A stretch of DNA of 64,000 nt from Adiantum capillus-veneris. Its lineage: Eukaryota > Streptophyta > Polypodiopsida > Polypodiales > Pteridaceae. Made by a program: the position numbers and the translations under genes. Below are positions 1 through 11,685 of the stretch, piece after piece. The stretch spans positions 107,812,587 through 107,876,586 of the forward strand of contig CM043966.1 in NCBI GenBank assembly GCA_014529385.2, read 5' to 3'. Below the pieces are notes generated by a model. It was not told the origin of the DNA. It made no database searches and saw only the letters and a program-made list of their open reading frames with translations. Positions within the stretch are counted from its first letter, which is position 1. Every line of letters begins with the position of its first letter.

Positions 1-148
1 ACCAAAGGATATGCATCTACACTAAGTGACTGGGCATGCACGGTCTGCGAACAGACTCACAAAAGTGCCAGAACATTTCTAGTATAGACTGACTGGACTA
101 ACGGAACCCTTGTTATGATGTAGCTTGTCCACGGACACGTAGGGTTGG

Positions 149-745
149 ATGTGTCACGTGACATCTGTCTCCTTCATACACCGCATGTGGGAACTTCCCA
201 GAGACAGATATGCCCGCCTTGCACTTGAGTCCTCTCGACAGTTAGCCATGCAAGGAGATACAGCATGTTGGTATGGGGAGATGACATCATGGTTTCAGAC
301 GCATGGGTTCAGCATAGACAGATTGCCCCCCTTCCAGTACTCACTGGATGCACCCTCTCTGACTCTTACACAGTCCGAGATCACCGGGCTCATCCACCAG
401 GACTTGACTCAGCTAGACACCAGGAGGACATGGATACAGCCAGTACAGGAGCTGGGCACGAAGATGGCTTTCTACAAAGAGCATCTTCTCCAGCTTACAA
501 AGGACGGTTTTGTGACGAGGCCCAGATACATGGACACCCACTTGTCTCATGGGATACGATGTGCTATTGGCCAAATACGCACATCTTCACACCAACTGCG
601 GATCGAGACTGGGAGATACAACGGAGTACTAGCAGAGGCCAAGACATGCCCCCTGTGTGACACGGAGCCTGAGACAGAGTCGCACTACACATGCCACTGC
701 CCCGTGTGTATGGCCGCTGGCATAAACACATATTATAACTTTTTT
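149..745 (+). pseudogene. LINE-type reverse transcriptase, C-terminal fragment
   Basis: This open frame looks like the end of a non-LTR (LINE) polyprotein, downstream of the RT domain. Around residues 140-190 it carries the usual C-terminal wording: a conserved stretch reading SSHQLRIETGRYNG, then a zinc-ribbon-like CPLC followed by H-x3-CHCPVC (Cys/His spacing as in LINE zf-RVT tails). The upstream RT catalytic part is absent or lies left of the window, and I see no clear coding in 1-148. The frame breaks off just after the last Cys pair, where an AT-rich sequence follows, so the copy is truncated. It is probably one of many copies and no longer active. Family assignment rests on motif memory only. 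Confidence 0.65.
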
Positions 746-785
746 ATTCACTACCATTTATTCTACTCCTCAACAGGTGGATGTG

Positions 786-1212
786 ACAACTCAAGATAGT
801 AGATGATCTTGCTCCAGAGGAGATGGACCGACAGATTAGAGATGAGCAGGAGGCGATTCTCAAAAAGCTGCATAGAAAGCTTGAGAGTGTGGATCGTCGT
901 GTGACTAGATCACGTGCAGGAGCTCTCAGCATTCCTCTACGCCCGACGCTTCCAGATCCAGACACTATGAGATGAGAGAGTATTAGTAGGGAGAAGCTTC
1001 CTGTTCGCTCCTCTCGCTCACGAGCAAATGAAGTTGTCTATCTCATTCACACCAAGATTGCTTATTTCTCTAAGGAGGCTAGCAATGCAGAGGTGCTTGT
1101 TCCAGATGCCACTGTTACTGAGCCAGAGTTTGATGAAGAGGACAATGTCCTTGATGATGGGGGCATGCTCTCTTCCGACAATTCATCTTCGGCATCTGAC
1201 ACAGACTTTTGA
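786..1212 (+). pseudogene. Charged ORF relic with acidic tail, unknown family
   Basis: One reading frame runs from about 799 to a TGA near 1210 with a single internal TGA at about 973. The first half is rich in Glu, Arg and Lys (wording like EEMDRQIRDEQEAILKK) and looks helical. The last third is strongly acidic and serine rich, ending SDNSSSASDTDF. A pyrimidine-rich run ending in AACAG at about 775 could be a splice acceptor. I do not recognise the family. It could be a 3' exon of a host gene or the tail of a transposon protein; the internal stop argues for a relic. Confidence 0.35.
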
Positions 1213-1215
1213 GGC

Positions 1216-3082
1216 TATAGGCATGCCGCCTAATAGCCTATGTGCATGCTTTGGAGGGCAAAAGACTTTTAGTGTGTTTCATTATTTTGATTCATTTTGT
1301 ATAGCATATATAGTGTCAGCTTGTGGCTGATGCCATAGACATTATGCTTGTAGTTAAGTTTGTACATGTGTTTCATTGTTTTGTTTCAATTTGTATGGCA
1401 TTTACAGTGCCGACGTCTGGCTTACGCCAAAGACAGTATGCTTGTAGTTGAACTTGGTTTTATGACTTATCATTGAGACTTGAGGCATTTGAGATTTATG
1501 TCCAATATCAATATGTTCATTTTCAGTATTGTAATTTGTAATGTGAATTTGTTTATGTGTCTATGGGTTTTTCACTAAAACATGGGTTTTTACAAATGTA
1601 CATACCTATTACGTAGCTAAAAGGTGGTTCGGTACGGTAGTACGTTCCGTACATACCTCATGTCGTACACTACGTACCTTTCCACCTTGGGTCATATATA
1701 TATATATATATATATATATACCACCTGAGTAAATTGCCCTACCCAAACTTTGACAAACAAGTAAAATGAATACCTAAAAGCCAAAATAAATAATGGGATC
1801 ACATTGGGCAGCTCACTTGAGATGCCAATACTCTAACATGTTTGCCACTATTTTTGACCATATCCTTCCATCTTCTGCTTTTACAAGATAGTGCATGAGC
1901 ATGGAAAGCAAAAGAGGTGCAAGAGAGACACGAGGCTTTGAGGGAGTGTTGTAGGTACTTCTAGTAGAATTAGATCAGAGGCCGAGAGGTCTAGAAGAAG
2001 CAAAGCAAAGAAAAGAAGACTCAGGGAACAAAGGAAATCAGAGGTGTCTCTAGTTCCTATGGTTAACAAGCACAAGGGTTCCACAGGATTCCATCTCCAG
2101 CTCAGGCACACTCTTCTTTGGATCAAGGTTGGACCAATACGTACGTACGGATCTGTATCGTACGTACATAACGTATATTGTACATACGAAACGATTCTTT
2201 TTTATTATAATTATTATTATTATTTTATTTTGTGGCCGCCGAAGGTAACAAATTGGCCAAGCGATCCCTATTTTCTCCCAAATTTGCCCATGAATCCCAC
2301 AAAACCCACTTTTCGAAACAGAGGCCTTTCTGTTAGACGAAACTTTGAAACTTTGAAACAGAGGCGCTATTTTTCATTGTCTTGTGACTGTCCAGTTGTC
2401 TTAAAAGGTAACTTATAATTGTCTTGATCTTTTGATGTCATGATAGGAGTTTAAAAGTTATAACTCATGAGTCTTTCAGCCTGTTTATTATTTAAGGTAC
2501 ACATGTAAAAGTTTAGTGCTCTTTGGCGCATATCACACGTCAGGTATGTGATTCATGAGTCTCTAGTTGTTGTGTATAGAGTTTAGACATATTCAAAGTT
2601 GTGAAACATCCAATTGACAAATTTTGTAGCTTCATCTCTGAAACTAACAGTTATTTCTGGGGTTTCTACCCTTATTTATGAATGCCACGTATTTTTGCGT
2701 ACATAAAAAATTTACCCATATGTACAGACGTACCGTACGTACTTCCACGTACCATACAACACGTATGGTTCCACCTTGCTTTGGATGCTCTACCCCCTCC
2801 TTCCTGCCCAATATATCATGGTGGCATAATACCTGTCACTTTGAGTTCAAAAGCAATCATATTCCTCTGGCTATGTTGACGACATGGTGTGGGAAGAACT
2901 TTGCACCTCTTCAATTTGATGGAGTTGTTTGTGTTAGGAGATATGAGAGGTTAAAAAACAAGTGTAGCATTGTTTTTCTGATAGTCTATTGCTTTTTAGG
3001 ATATTCCTTTGATAAAATTTTTTACTTTTATTCCTAGGGTATGTGCCCTCAAAGATGCTCATTAATATAAAAATGTTTCCTT

Positions 3083-3086
<4 letters not shown>
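1216..3086. other. Intergenic, AT-rich, with GTACGTAC-rich patches
   Basis: No convincing gene. A (TA)n run lies at about 1694-1720. Three patches dense in CGTAC/GTACG words lie at about 1631-1678, 2138-2185 and 2718-2765; the second can fold on itself. Short open frames here have no recognisable domains. Confidence 0.5.

Positions 3087-3127
<41 letters not shown>
3087..3127. repeat. (GA)n microsatellite
   Basis: About 20 uninterrupted GA units, readable directly. Confidence 0.95.
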
Positions 3128-3130
<3 letters not shown>

Positions 3131-3843
3131 TCTTCACATCACCTAGAGGCCGATCATTGACATTGGAGAACCAATGTCAACAATAAAAGTAAACATTTAT
3201 TCGTCATCGTTAAAAAGTACATGAAAAGATGGAAGTAATAAGGCAGACAAGGTCACTGCTAGGTACAAAAATATGAATGGCAAATGAGCTCCCTCTCACA
3301 CAATTGAAAAACAAACCAAAAAAACTTACAAAGGAATAAGCCAAGAAGCAAGGCAAATGAGCAATGTTTAGGAGAGGTAAAGCTGCGAGCATTGATTGAG
3401 GAATTCCGGATAGACCACGTGGCCAAACACTAGGTGCATTGCTTTGTAATATGTAGCTCACACTTATGGAGAGCATCTTTCCATGTGAAGCATTGTAATC
3501 TTCCTTTCTTTCCCAAACAGAAATTTACTGACAATTACATATCTGATCTGTCCTATAGGTTGATTCAGCCTAGACATGTTAATGGAACTCTCTCTCTCTT
3601 TCTCTCTCTCGTAAAACCCAGGGAGACCATTCAGAGAAAGAAAGGCTTGTTTTCCAAAACAACCTTGTAAATAAGCAGCTTCAGAGCCTTCAAATTATGC
3701 AAGTGTCGATTTTTTGAGATGTCCTCGAATTGCCATCTCTGCTGCCGTGATGTTAGATACGCAGCTAAGATCTGGTTCCCTTAAAGTCTCCCCCCATACT
3801 GACATGCATATCCATGACAAACTCAACCATCAATCTCCTCAGC

Positions 3844-3844
<1 letters not shown>

Positions 3845-3893
<49 letters not shown>
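3845..3893. repeat. (CT)n microsatellite at the start of an intron
   Basis: About 24 CT units. On the minus strand this is (GA)n and begins within the GTAAGAGA 5' splice-site context of the MRG-like exon, so if the gene is transcribed the microsatellite is the first ~50 nt of intron 1. Confidence 0.9.
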
Positions 3894-3896
<3 letters not shown>

Positions 3897-4022
3897 CTTG
3901 GCCTCGTAGATGAGAGGGCCGTGATAGGCCAGGACCTTTTCGCCCTCGCTAAAGAGGCCGCCATCGCTGGCATCTTCGCTATTACCATCGTCCTCCTTCC
4001 CGCCAGTCGTTGAGCTCCCCAT
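3897..4022 (-). CDS. MRG/MORF4-related chromodomain protein, exon 1 (partial gene)
   Basis: The minus strand from 4022 encodes 42 codons starting MGSSTTGG, then an acidic Ser/Asp/Glu stretch, then GLFSEGEKVLAYHGPLIYEAK. This closely resembles the N-terminus of plant MRG1/MRG2 proteins (orthologues of human MRG15 and yeast Eaf3), where LFSEGE-VLAYHGP begins the chromo-barrel that reads methylated H3K36 and links to NuA4-type acetyltransferase complexes. The exon ends exactly at AAG followed by GTAAGA, a consensus plant splice donor in phase 0. I searched by eye for the next exon (the FVHYLGW-type chromodomain part) down to base 1 on this strand and did not find it. Either intron 1 exceeds 3.9 kb and the gene continues left of the window, or this is a stranded fragment. 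No stops or frameshifts are seen in the exon, unlike nearly every other coding piece here. Confidence 0.72.
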
Positions 4023-5725
4023 CTCCCCCCTCCCTGCTCAAATTTCAAACTGTTGCTTAACAGTAAAAATGAATCTCTCTAAGAAGCATTTACGTGAAAT
4101 ATTTTAGTAAGGAAATGAATGGCTATTTGAGAGAGAGAGAGAGAGAGTAAGGTTAATCATTTGTCATGTATCGGCAAATCAAACTCCTCGTTTCATCTCC
4201 TCTAAACTCTCTAAACCGTTTTGACTTTCCATATTCTTGAACAACTTTTCATCCCCTCCAAACACTTGCTTTTCCACGTCTTTAAGTCCATTCATTTTCC
4301 ATTAGAGATCTCACATCTCCTACTAAGGTTTTTAACATTTGCTCATTCGTTTTCAAAGAAATCTTCAATTAAAATGAACTGGAATCAATTGTCTTTCGAA
4401 TAATCGATCGGGTTTATTGCCTGTGTATCATTTTATATCTAGGATTTAACATATAATGATGCTTGGGAGAACTGAGTTTATGTAGATTCTAGTTGTTTGG
4501 ATAACTATTCGAGTTGTAAGTATTTCCTTTATGTATATTCTAGTTGTAGGTATTTCCTTTGCGTATCCATTACACATGAATAGATACCAAGTGTGTGAGG
4601 ACCAGCATAGTGATGAACTCTTATGCGATGGCGAAAAGGTATCTTATTGGAGGGTCAAAACCAAGACTTTACATGTCTATTTTTGCCTTCTAATTTGTGG
4701 AGCTATTTATAGTCACGTCTTGCACCATGGTTTTGCAAGTGGGAAAGTGTGTCTCAATGTTAACTAGTCAACCTTAGAGTCATGCATTATTGCTCCTTTC
4801 CCTATGTACCCTCTCTAGCCAAGGTCCTGTATAACCCCCTCTACCATTTAAAAAGTCATATTCACCAACCTATTTCATTTATATAGATTATGGAAGAAGC
4901 CTCAGGACCCCTAGCCTATTTCCCTCTCTCTACTTTTTTGGGTGCAAGAATATCAATGCAATCATGTTATTTGTTCATTGTTCATTAGTATACTTAGTAG
5001 CACTATTTTGATAATGTTAGTGACATAATTGTTTACATGCCATGCTAAAATTGGCCCATACATCAATCCTAACGGACGTCCATGGTGGGTCCAACAACCC
5101 TGACCCATAGCCCCTCAGGTCAAGTCCCTATATTCGGAGGTTTATGTTATTAAGAATTTTCCATTTACTTCCACCATTTTCCCTATTTCCTCTTACCAAT
5201 TGACTTGGGTAGGCACCATCTTTTTGGGGTTTTGAGTTGGAGTGAGTGCTTGGAGCATTACCCCTATTGTTGGTATAGATTTCACTTCGTTCACTCCACC
5301 ACAACACTTGTTTAATTTATTGTGTAATTTGCCTTCTCTTAGATGGCAGTTTCCCACTAATCTCAATAAGTTTATTGATGGAAATGCAAGGGGACATGTG
5401 TATATGAGGCTGCAACGTGCTCAAAGGTGCTACTAACAAAGTTCCCAAACAAAAGAGAGCTAGGAAACCATTAATGAATCAACAAACCCTAGTTTTCGTG
5501 CAATCTGACATACAGATAGCCACAAATGGGAATATGCTTCGAGTAGTGTTACTCTACTTGTGGGACTTATGCTTGAATTCAGTCCTCTCCAAAATTTTAG
5601 GTTGGTTCCATAAGAGCTAGCCACGTCAATTTGGGAAATAGCTCCATGCCATACTATTGAACAATTGGCACGGGTGTATATCTTTACCGAGCAAGCCCCG
5701 ACAAGATGAGCAAATTCCTTATATA
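4023..5725. other. Non-coding stretch, including possible MRG upstream region
   Basis: Bases just right of 4022 would be 5' UTR and promoter of the minus-strand MRG-like exon; a short GA run lies at about 4130-4147. Open frames of 60-78 codons at 4221-4767 and 5242-5620 show no domain I recognise. Confidence 0.35.
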
Positions 5726-5726
5726 T

Positions 5727-5748
5727 TCTCTCACCCCCCCCCCCCCCC
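5727..5748. repeat. Poly-C tract
   Basis: A C homopolymer run of about 15-17 bases. Similar C or G runs occur near 8365-8395, 28675-28687, 50138-50146 and 57621-57633. Confidence 0.8.
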
Positions 5749-6435
5749 CAATGTGCATGGCTTTGTCAATCGACAACAATCAATCTCCATGAACATTTTA
5801 ACATTATATTAATGTTAGGAATAAAATCAAACTCTAATTAAAATTGCAATTGATGGAAATAACCAAAATTTTGAATAGCTTATGCATGCGCTTCAAGTAG
5901 AGAGGGAAATAAAGTATCACCTCCTTCCTTTTTATAAAAGTGGAGAACACCTGCCGGAGGTGAGGGATGGTGCTTGATGGATGTCATGGCTCGGATTGTG
6001 CATGACATGTGACTTGTAATTCTTTTTGGTTGATATTAGTATAATTCCACTCACGTTATGTGAGTTTTTCCAACAAAAGAAAGCTCAGAAACTTTTGACA
6101 AAGAAACACCACAATCCCCTCTCTTTTTTTGGCCAAACTCACAACTGTGAGCAGAGAAGCACCACAATATTTTTTTTAAAAATTTGGCAAAGCTCACAAT
6201 TGTGAGTAGATTATATTATCATAACCAAAAAACTACACATTTATGGCCATGCTCGTGACAAGCCATGACAGCTTCATAAGGTCATAAATACATTGGCTGA
6301 CAGGGGAGCCACCCCATGACAAGGGATGAGCCCACATCCTTACCCATGCAAGTCAGTCATCGCAGTGCTCAAGGCCATGTTCCATTCATCAGAGTTTATT
6401 TGTTTCCAAATGGCGATGATTGCCCCCCTGCTTTC

Positions 6436-6710
6436 TTAGATTATCTTCGTGAACTTAGTTGTTTCCATGGTGTTCTCCAAGATCCGACAATTCCTTGCCT
6501 TCCAAACATGTTTGAAGTAGCAATATCTCACTATTTGCGTTGCGATGAGCAACACTTGGCTCTTGAACGTCTTCCTTCCCAAGAGTCGATCGTTCTTAAA
6601 GAATCCTATTTTCCAGGTTTTTGAACCCATTTGCAAATTTTCCTTGCTTGGCCACAAATCGTTGGGCACTCCTTGAACAAGTGAGTGAGGTCTTCACTAG
6701 TCGACCTTCA
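6436..6710 (-). pseudogene. LINE C-terminal fragment (3' part, minus strand)
   Basis: Read on the minus strand, the start gives LTHLFKECP, the HxxxC half of the zf-RVT zinc ribbon. It is followed in another frame by an LRYC/HVWKARN-type helix (wording IVRYCYFKHVWKARN), typical of the extreme C-terminus of plant LINE ORF2. Frame changes and stops show decay. Its natural upstream neighbour lies immediately right of it but on the opposite strand (6713-6985), which suggests an inverted LINE insertion. Confidence 0.5.
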
Positions 6711-6712
6711 TT

Positions 6713-6985
6713 GTGTGCATCTATATGGACCAATTCCCCTGGCGAAAACACTGGCCGGAGTCAAGATGGGAGATAGTCATGAAGAATATATGGTGCCCGC
6801 ATAAGATGAAGGTCTTCATATGGAAGGTTTTATGGGGAGCCAGAAACACCACAATCCTATTTCTCTATTGTGACCATATCACTTTCATTACAAAACGTTC
6901 TATTACAAACCTTAATAAGCAAAGAATATGTGAAGGAATCACAATAAAGTGTGCATCTTGACGGATGAAAAGGCATGGTTCTCTA
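6713..6985 (+). pseudogene. LINE zf-RVT region fragment (plus strand)
   Basis: The plus frame contains WEIVMKNIWCPHKMKVFIWK, very like the zf-RVT domain of plant LINEs (W..IW....P.K.K.F.WK). It then gives QRICEGITIKCAS, matching the first Cys pair region that precedes the H..F..C motif. It therefore precedes, in protein order, the piece found on the minus strand at 6436-6710. About 50 bp around 6845-6895 looks unrelated to the domain. Confidence 0.5.
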
Positions 6986-7858
6986 TGTTTTTTTATTTTT
7001 TGTTGTTTTGTCGTCTAATGGTCCTTTCTCGTCAACCTATAGCTTCTAAGTCTTGTTCCAACCATCCACATAACCATGGATACTACTAAATTGATACACA
7101 TTGAGGTACCCATATCTTCCTACATTTGGGTTGTGTTGTATACCTGCATCACCCAATTGTCGATGCCATCTACCATAGGAGTGTCTGAAAAATTGTTGGA
7201 TTTGTGTGTGGCATGCTTTGGCCATGAAAGGCAGACACTCTATTGTTTTCTCCTTGCAAAAAAATTATATACATCCTTACATAGGACTTCGTTTCTAATG
7301 GAATTGACTTATGTGATGTTGATAGAGTCTACGAGAGGGTTTCTCTTGACTCGTTGAGCATCCATCTTTGCTAGTGCAAAATGTGGTAGAAGACATCAAT
7401 CAAACAATGCAGCAACCACCATGGCAAGAGAAAACAATGAACAAAAGAGAGCAAGGGGTTTCCAAGCGTGTGCACAAGGAGGTAACTAGCACTAATGGAT
7501 GTCAACTACAACTAGGAGATATAGAAACTTATGGGGTAGGGAATGCTTTACTTCATAATCCAAATAAGTGTATATGTCGCCTTATCTCTGATTGTGTAGA
7601 CCATCGTGTCACACTGTAGGGAAGATCGTGGTTTAAATATACACCTTGTCCTTGATTGTGCAGACCTCCACGTCACACTATAGGGAGGGTTATGTGTTTT
7701 AAGCTTTTCATTTTGAATTACTTACATCAATTTGGGTATTTTTATGTTTATATTTTGATGTCATTTATGTTTATGACATTTTCATGCAAGTCATTATGGC
7801 ATTTTCATACATTAACATTTAGATTTACTTCTCTAATGTGCTTTTCAGAATTCCACCC
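6986..7858. other. Unassigned, with a short tandem duplication
   Basis: Two open frames of 93 and 83 codons (7076-7357 and 7368-7619) have no domain I recognise. A segment beginning TGATTGTGTAGACC at about 7587 recurs at about 7653, giving an imperfect duplication with a period near 66 bp. Confidence 0.4.
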
Positions 7859-9780
7859 ATGGTAGAGACAAAGTTGTTGCCTGCTCATCGTAAAGTCGTT
7901 ATTGATGCTCTTGTACTTTATCTATATCATGTTACAAAGGATCACTTACAATGAGCATTTAATCTACTTGGGTTAAATTTTGAGGATTGTATTATAGAGC
8001 TTGTAAGACACTGTTTCATTCTTCAACGCGATTTGACCTGATCATGCTGACAAATGGAGTCATGCATGTAACAATCAAGCAACTCTTAGGACAGATTGTC
8101 AGGACGTTTGAGAGCATCCAACATCCTAAAATCATGACTGTTTCAGGGATTCTAGATCAAATTCAACTAATTTCATGGTTGCATTCAAAGCTTAAGTGTA
8201 AAAGCAGACAAGAATACTCCTCCAAACATCCAAGGATTGAAGAGAAAGGTCCAGTAGCTAATGAAGAACTTGTTGAATCAACAGCCCAAACCCTAGGAAT
8301 AATCACATCTTCTACGTGTCTCTCTATCACAGAGGCAATTTCTCTGGATGAAAGGCTAACCCCCCCATCCCCCCCCCCCCCCCCAATCCTTCGCTTGCTT
8401 GGCAAAATTTCAAATTTTCACCTACAAGCTCCCAAACTCAACGAAGGGTGCTTTGTTGTTGTGAAGCAAGTCAAAGTGACACATCCATAATTCAAGGATG
8501 CAATATATGCAACCGAGATTTACATAATCATGTTGCACGGAAAATCTCCTATACAAATGGCACTAAAAGAGAGCATTGTGATGACTATTCAACATCATGG
8601 TATGATCCTTGTAAAATACCTTGTGCCTCATAGTGTGAAGCCAATGCTTATCTTCAGAATGTGGAATGATGGTCATCTAGAGCCTTGGATACAAGCATGC
8701 TACCTTGATGGGAGAAAACCAGCTACAAGAGAGTTCCAATACACCTATGGATCTTTGGAGCTACTTATTGAGAATTTCTTACCAATTACTAATGCCCTCT
8801 TATAGACGCTAAAATGTTTGCACATTTATGACTTTCTACACAATGATTTGCATGCTTGAAACATAAATGATACACTTTGGCACCAAGGGTGTGTATGTCG
8901 GCATTGCAGATTGGGGATCAAGCATCGTCGCAAACATCAAAGAGACATTTCTTCGCTTGATGCAACTAAGCCCGGAAGCAAGATCACATCAAGAGAGGGA
9001 TTATCCATGGACATCTCCTGAAAACATTAGCACAAACCCCCCTCCTTTCACTAAAGCCTCTAATGTATATAGCTTATGTTGGATTCTTATATGCTTGATT
9101 TTGTGTATTCTACAACCTCCTGAATGTGAAAAACAAGCTTTTTTGTGCAACGTACTACAATATATCACCCAAGGGAAAGAGAGGAATCCCTTAAATATGC
9201 CAAAAGCATGGGATTTATCACTTTGTATGAATGGAGCCCACAATGTTGGCTATAATATTGTAACCTACTTTGGTCTACGGCCAATTGATAATTAAATTAT
9301 CAATGAACCATAAGGTTTTTGGACATTTTTTGAAGTGTGCAATGCTTGCTCAATTTAAGTCTTTAAGTCTTTTTCAAGAATCACCCATAAATTATTTCAA
9401 GTTTAGTTGCAAAAATGTTTATAAAGCAATTTCAAAGGTTTAGGGTATTTGCACGTTTCATGTCGCTAATGTGTGCTTCTTGCTATGCGCAGATGAAAAA
9501 CATACCTCAGTCAGTAGACATACCATCCCAACACGATGATATGCCTTTTAAGCAAGATGACGTATCTCTACAACGTGATCAAAATGCAAATGAAGTTCCT
9601 TGTTTGAACCATGAACTAGCACAACATATATACAAGGAAGAGGAGATTCATATAGCTAAAGTGGATCTAAGTGGTTTGGCAAGGTCCCAATAGGACGAGT
9701 CAAACCACGAAGGAGAGCTACTAAGCTACAAGGAATGCAAGAAATTCCGCCCAAATAATTTTGCATAGCACACACTTTTC
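7859..9780 (+). pseudogene. Protein-kinase-like gene, decayed
   Basis: One frame starting near 7859 (MVETKLLPAHRK) leads into a kinase fold. Around 8450 it gives GCFVVVKQVKV, a beta-3 strand with the ATP-binding Lys. At about 8565-8680 come an alpha-C-like ESIVMTIQHHG and a hinge-like PMLIFRMWNDG. At 8839-8865 it gives LHNDLHA-NI, the HxD...N catalytic loop. In a shifted frame at about 8915 it gives ADWGSS in place of DFG, then SPEN in place of APE, and a VYSLCW segment. A charged frame at 9415-9693 may be the C-terminal tail. Breaks are a TAA at 8488, a TAG at 8803, a TGA at 8857 in the catalytic loop (where Arg is usual, so CGA to TGA is likely), and a +1 shift near 8866. The DFG Phe is Trp. 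The family is unclear; such kinases are sometimes carried by plant transposons. Confidence 0.6.
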
Positions 9781-9905
9781 AAAGCCTCTGGTAGCGCGAA
9801 GGGGTCTCCTCTAACCTGCAGCACACGATATTGTCACATCACATGCACGCCAAATTCTTACAGGTGTATACATAAAATCCAAACAACCAGATAGCCATCT
9901 ACTTT

Positions 9906-10327
9906 GTGCAGCAATGCTATTGTTATTATGTTTTGGGACGCAAAGTAGACTGGAACGATCGACCTATCATAGGACGAGTTGGCAAGGAACAGCCGGCAAA
10001 ACATGTTCATGCTCAAGAGACAAATGAAGGAGAGCCTCCACCAAGAAGGGCTTCACTTACCTCCCCAAAGGGACATCAATCCTTTAGCAATTGGCTACCC
10101 AAGGCATAGAGCTCACAAGCCAAGCAGAGACTACACAATCATTGTGTGCTCGATGCAAAGCACTAAAAGCCGAGAATGTTGGATTAAAGCAGAAACTAGC
10201 AAGGTACAAAGCAAAATTTGGTCCCTTGGAAGAGGATATATCGCAAGCATGGACAAGAGGATCCATGGAAACAAATGAGTTTCATTTGTTGGAGATCATG
10301 GGAGACTACACCCAAGATCTAGGCTAG
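9906..10327 (+). other. Short open frames, one with heptad-like region
   Basis: From 10091 a 78-codon frame contains CKALKAENVGLKQKLARYKA, a likely short coiled coil, and ends just before the first palindrome of the array. An overlapping frame (9979-10278) gives no recognisable domain. I cannot tell whether this is the end of an upstream gene or part of a retroelement. Confidence 0.3.
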
Positions 10328-10357
10328 ATCTTAAAATCTGTACAAAAACCCATCAGT

Positions 10358-11122
10358 AGACATCATACGCGTATGATGTCTCAAGGGGTGATCTGACAAT
10401 CGTATTGAACCTTTGAATTCATATTCACATTCTGTATATTGTGTGTGGCACATTCACCAAGTTTCATCTCATTTGGGCAACTAAGTTAAGAATTGAGTGC
10501 TTGTTACTCTTTTCAGGAAGTTCCTGGGTAAAAAGTAGTGAAATGGTACAACTTTGATATCCAAAATTGGTTGTGAGCACATATGCATGTTGCACATATC
10601 AAGGGGCAGCTGTGGTAGAAACAAAACTCCATTTAGGGCAAAAAGACATCATACGCGTATAATGTCTCTTTGGTCAAGATTGAGTCAAATTGTGCATATG
10701 AGTGTACCTTTGTGATCTATAACAGATAATGAGCACATAGAACCAACTTCATCGAGTGGGAAGAACTATTGGAGCTAAAAAGTACCAAATATGATTTGAG
10801 GCAAGTGTATGACTGCATTTCTCATATCTAGCACAAAAAGTATTGAAACTGAGTTTGGAAAGCTTCTGAGAGTTGCTTGCATGGTAGAGAATATCTGGAG
10901 AAGAAATCTTCTCATTTTGGCAAGATAGTATGATGTCTCAAGGGCATATTTAAAGACTTGAGAAGTTGAGAAATCTTCTGACAATTTCAGGAGGATTTAA
11001 CCAGATTCTAGGCGTTAAGACCACATAAGGAGGTTGGATTGAGGTTTAATATATTAGGGAGAACAGAAGATTAGAATTTGAGTTGAATCTGGCATAGTAG
11101 ACATCATACGTGTATAATGTCT
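10358..11122 (+). repeat. Palindrome-bearing tandem repeat, first segment
   Basis: A 24-bp palindrome (12-base half AGACATCATACG followed by its reverse complement) is perfect at 10358-10381, has one mismatch at 10644-10667 and two at 11099-11122; only the right half survives at 10927-10938. The first three positions are about 286 and 271 bp apart. Inter-palindrome DNA shares words such as CATTTGGGCAACTAAG with the units at 16194-23926. A gag-like relic follows at 11686. I read this as the leader of a plus-oriented LTR element, 5' truncated. Confidence 0.75.
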
Positions 11123-11685
11123 AAGGACCATATTTAGGGTTTATGTGGTTGGATTGAGCCTGCTAGAGTTTTCCAGCTAACTCTAACACCCCCTTTTACA
11201 AGTCAAATCAGTGTGAAGAACATACATAGGGAGCCAACCCTCCACAAAATAAATTTTGGACAGAAATTACCCGCAAGGTCATACTAATCAACACTAAATA
11301 GTACTGAATTGAGAAACACTGTTTGACAAAGATTTGCAGAGTTTAAAGTTTTGTACAGATAGCCATCAAACAAGGTCCAGCAAGCTGAGACCAATCTAAA
11401 GTACAAACATTCAACAAATTGGAGAGCTGAAAGACTAGCCTGAATAAGGAATGACAGAGAAAACTTTTGAGGTAAAAGGTTTGGATTGATAGTTGTGTGT
11501 TAAACAAAATTGATGTATTTAAGATCAGGTAGAAATATCCAAAGAGACCAGAGATCATAAGGAGATCATGCCAGCTTAGTGTCCACCGAGGAGAGTGTGA
11601 CCCAAGCAAGAATAGATCCACTAGCACCAATTATAGAGGACGGTAATGGGACTGACACCTCTTCATAGCAATCTATTTACCTCAT
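11123..11685 (+). other. Leader between palindrome array and first ORF relic
   Basis: No coding sense. It occupies the same place as 34420-35266 does in element B (minus): non-coding DNA between the last palindrome and the first open frame. Confidence 0.35.

Noticed and set aside
8163-8405. Minus-strand frame with poly-Gly
   Set aside because: Antisense of the kinase relic; the Gly run comes from a poly-C homopolymer.
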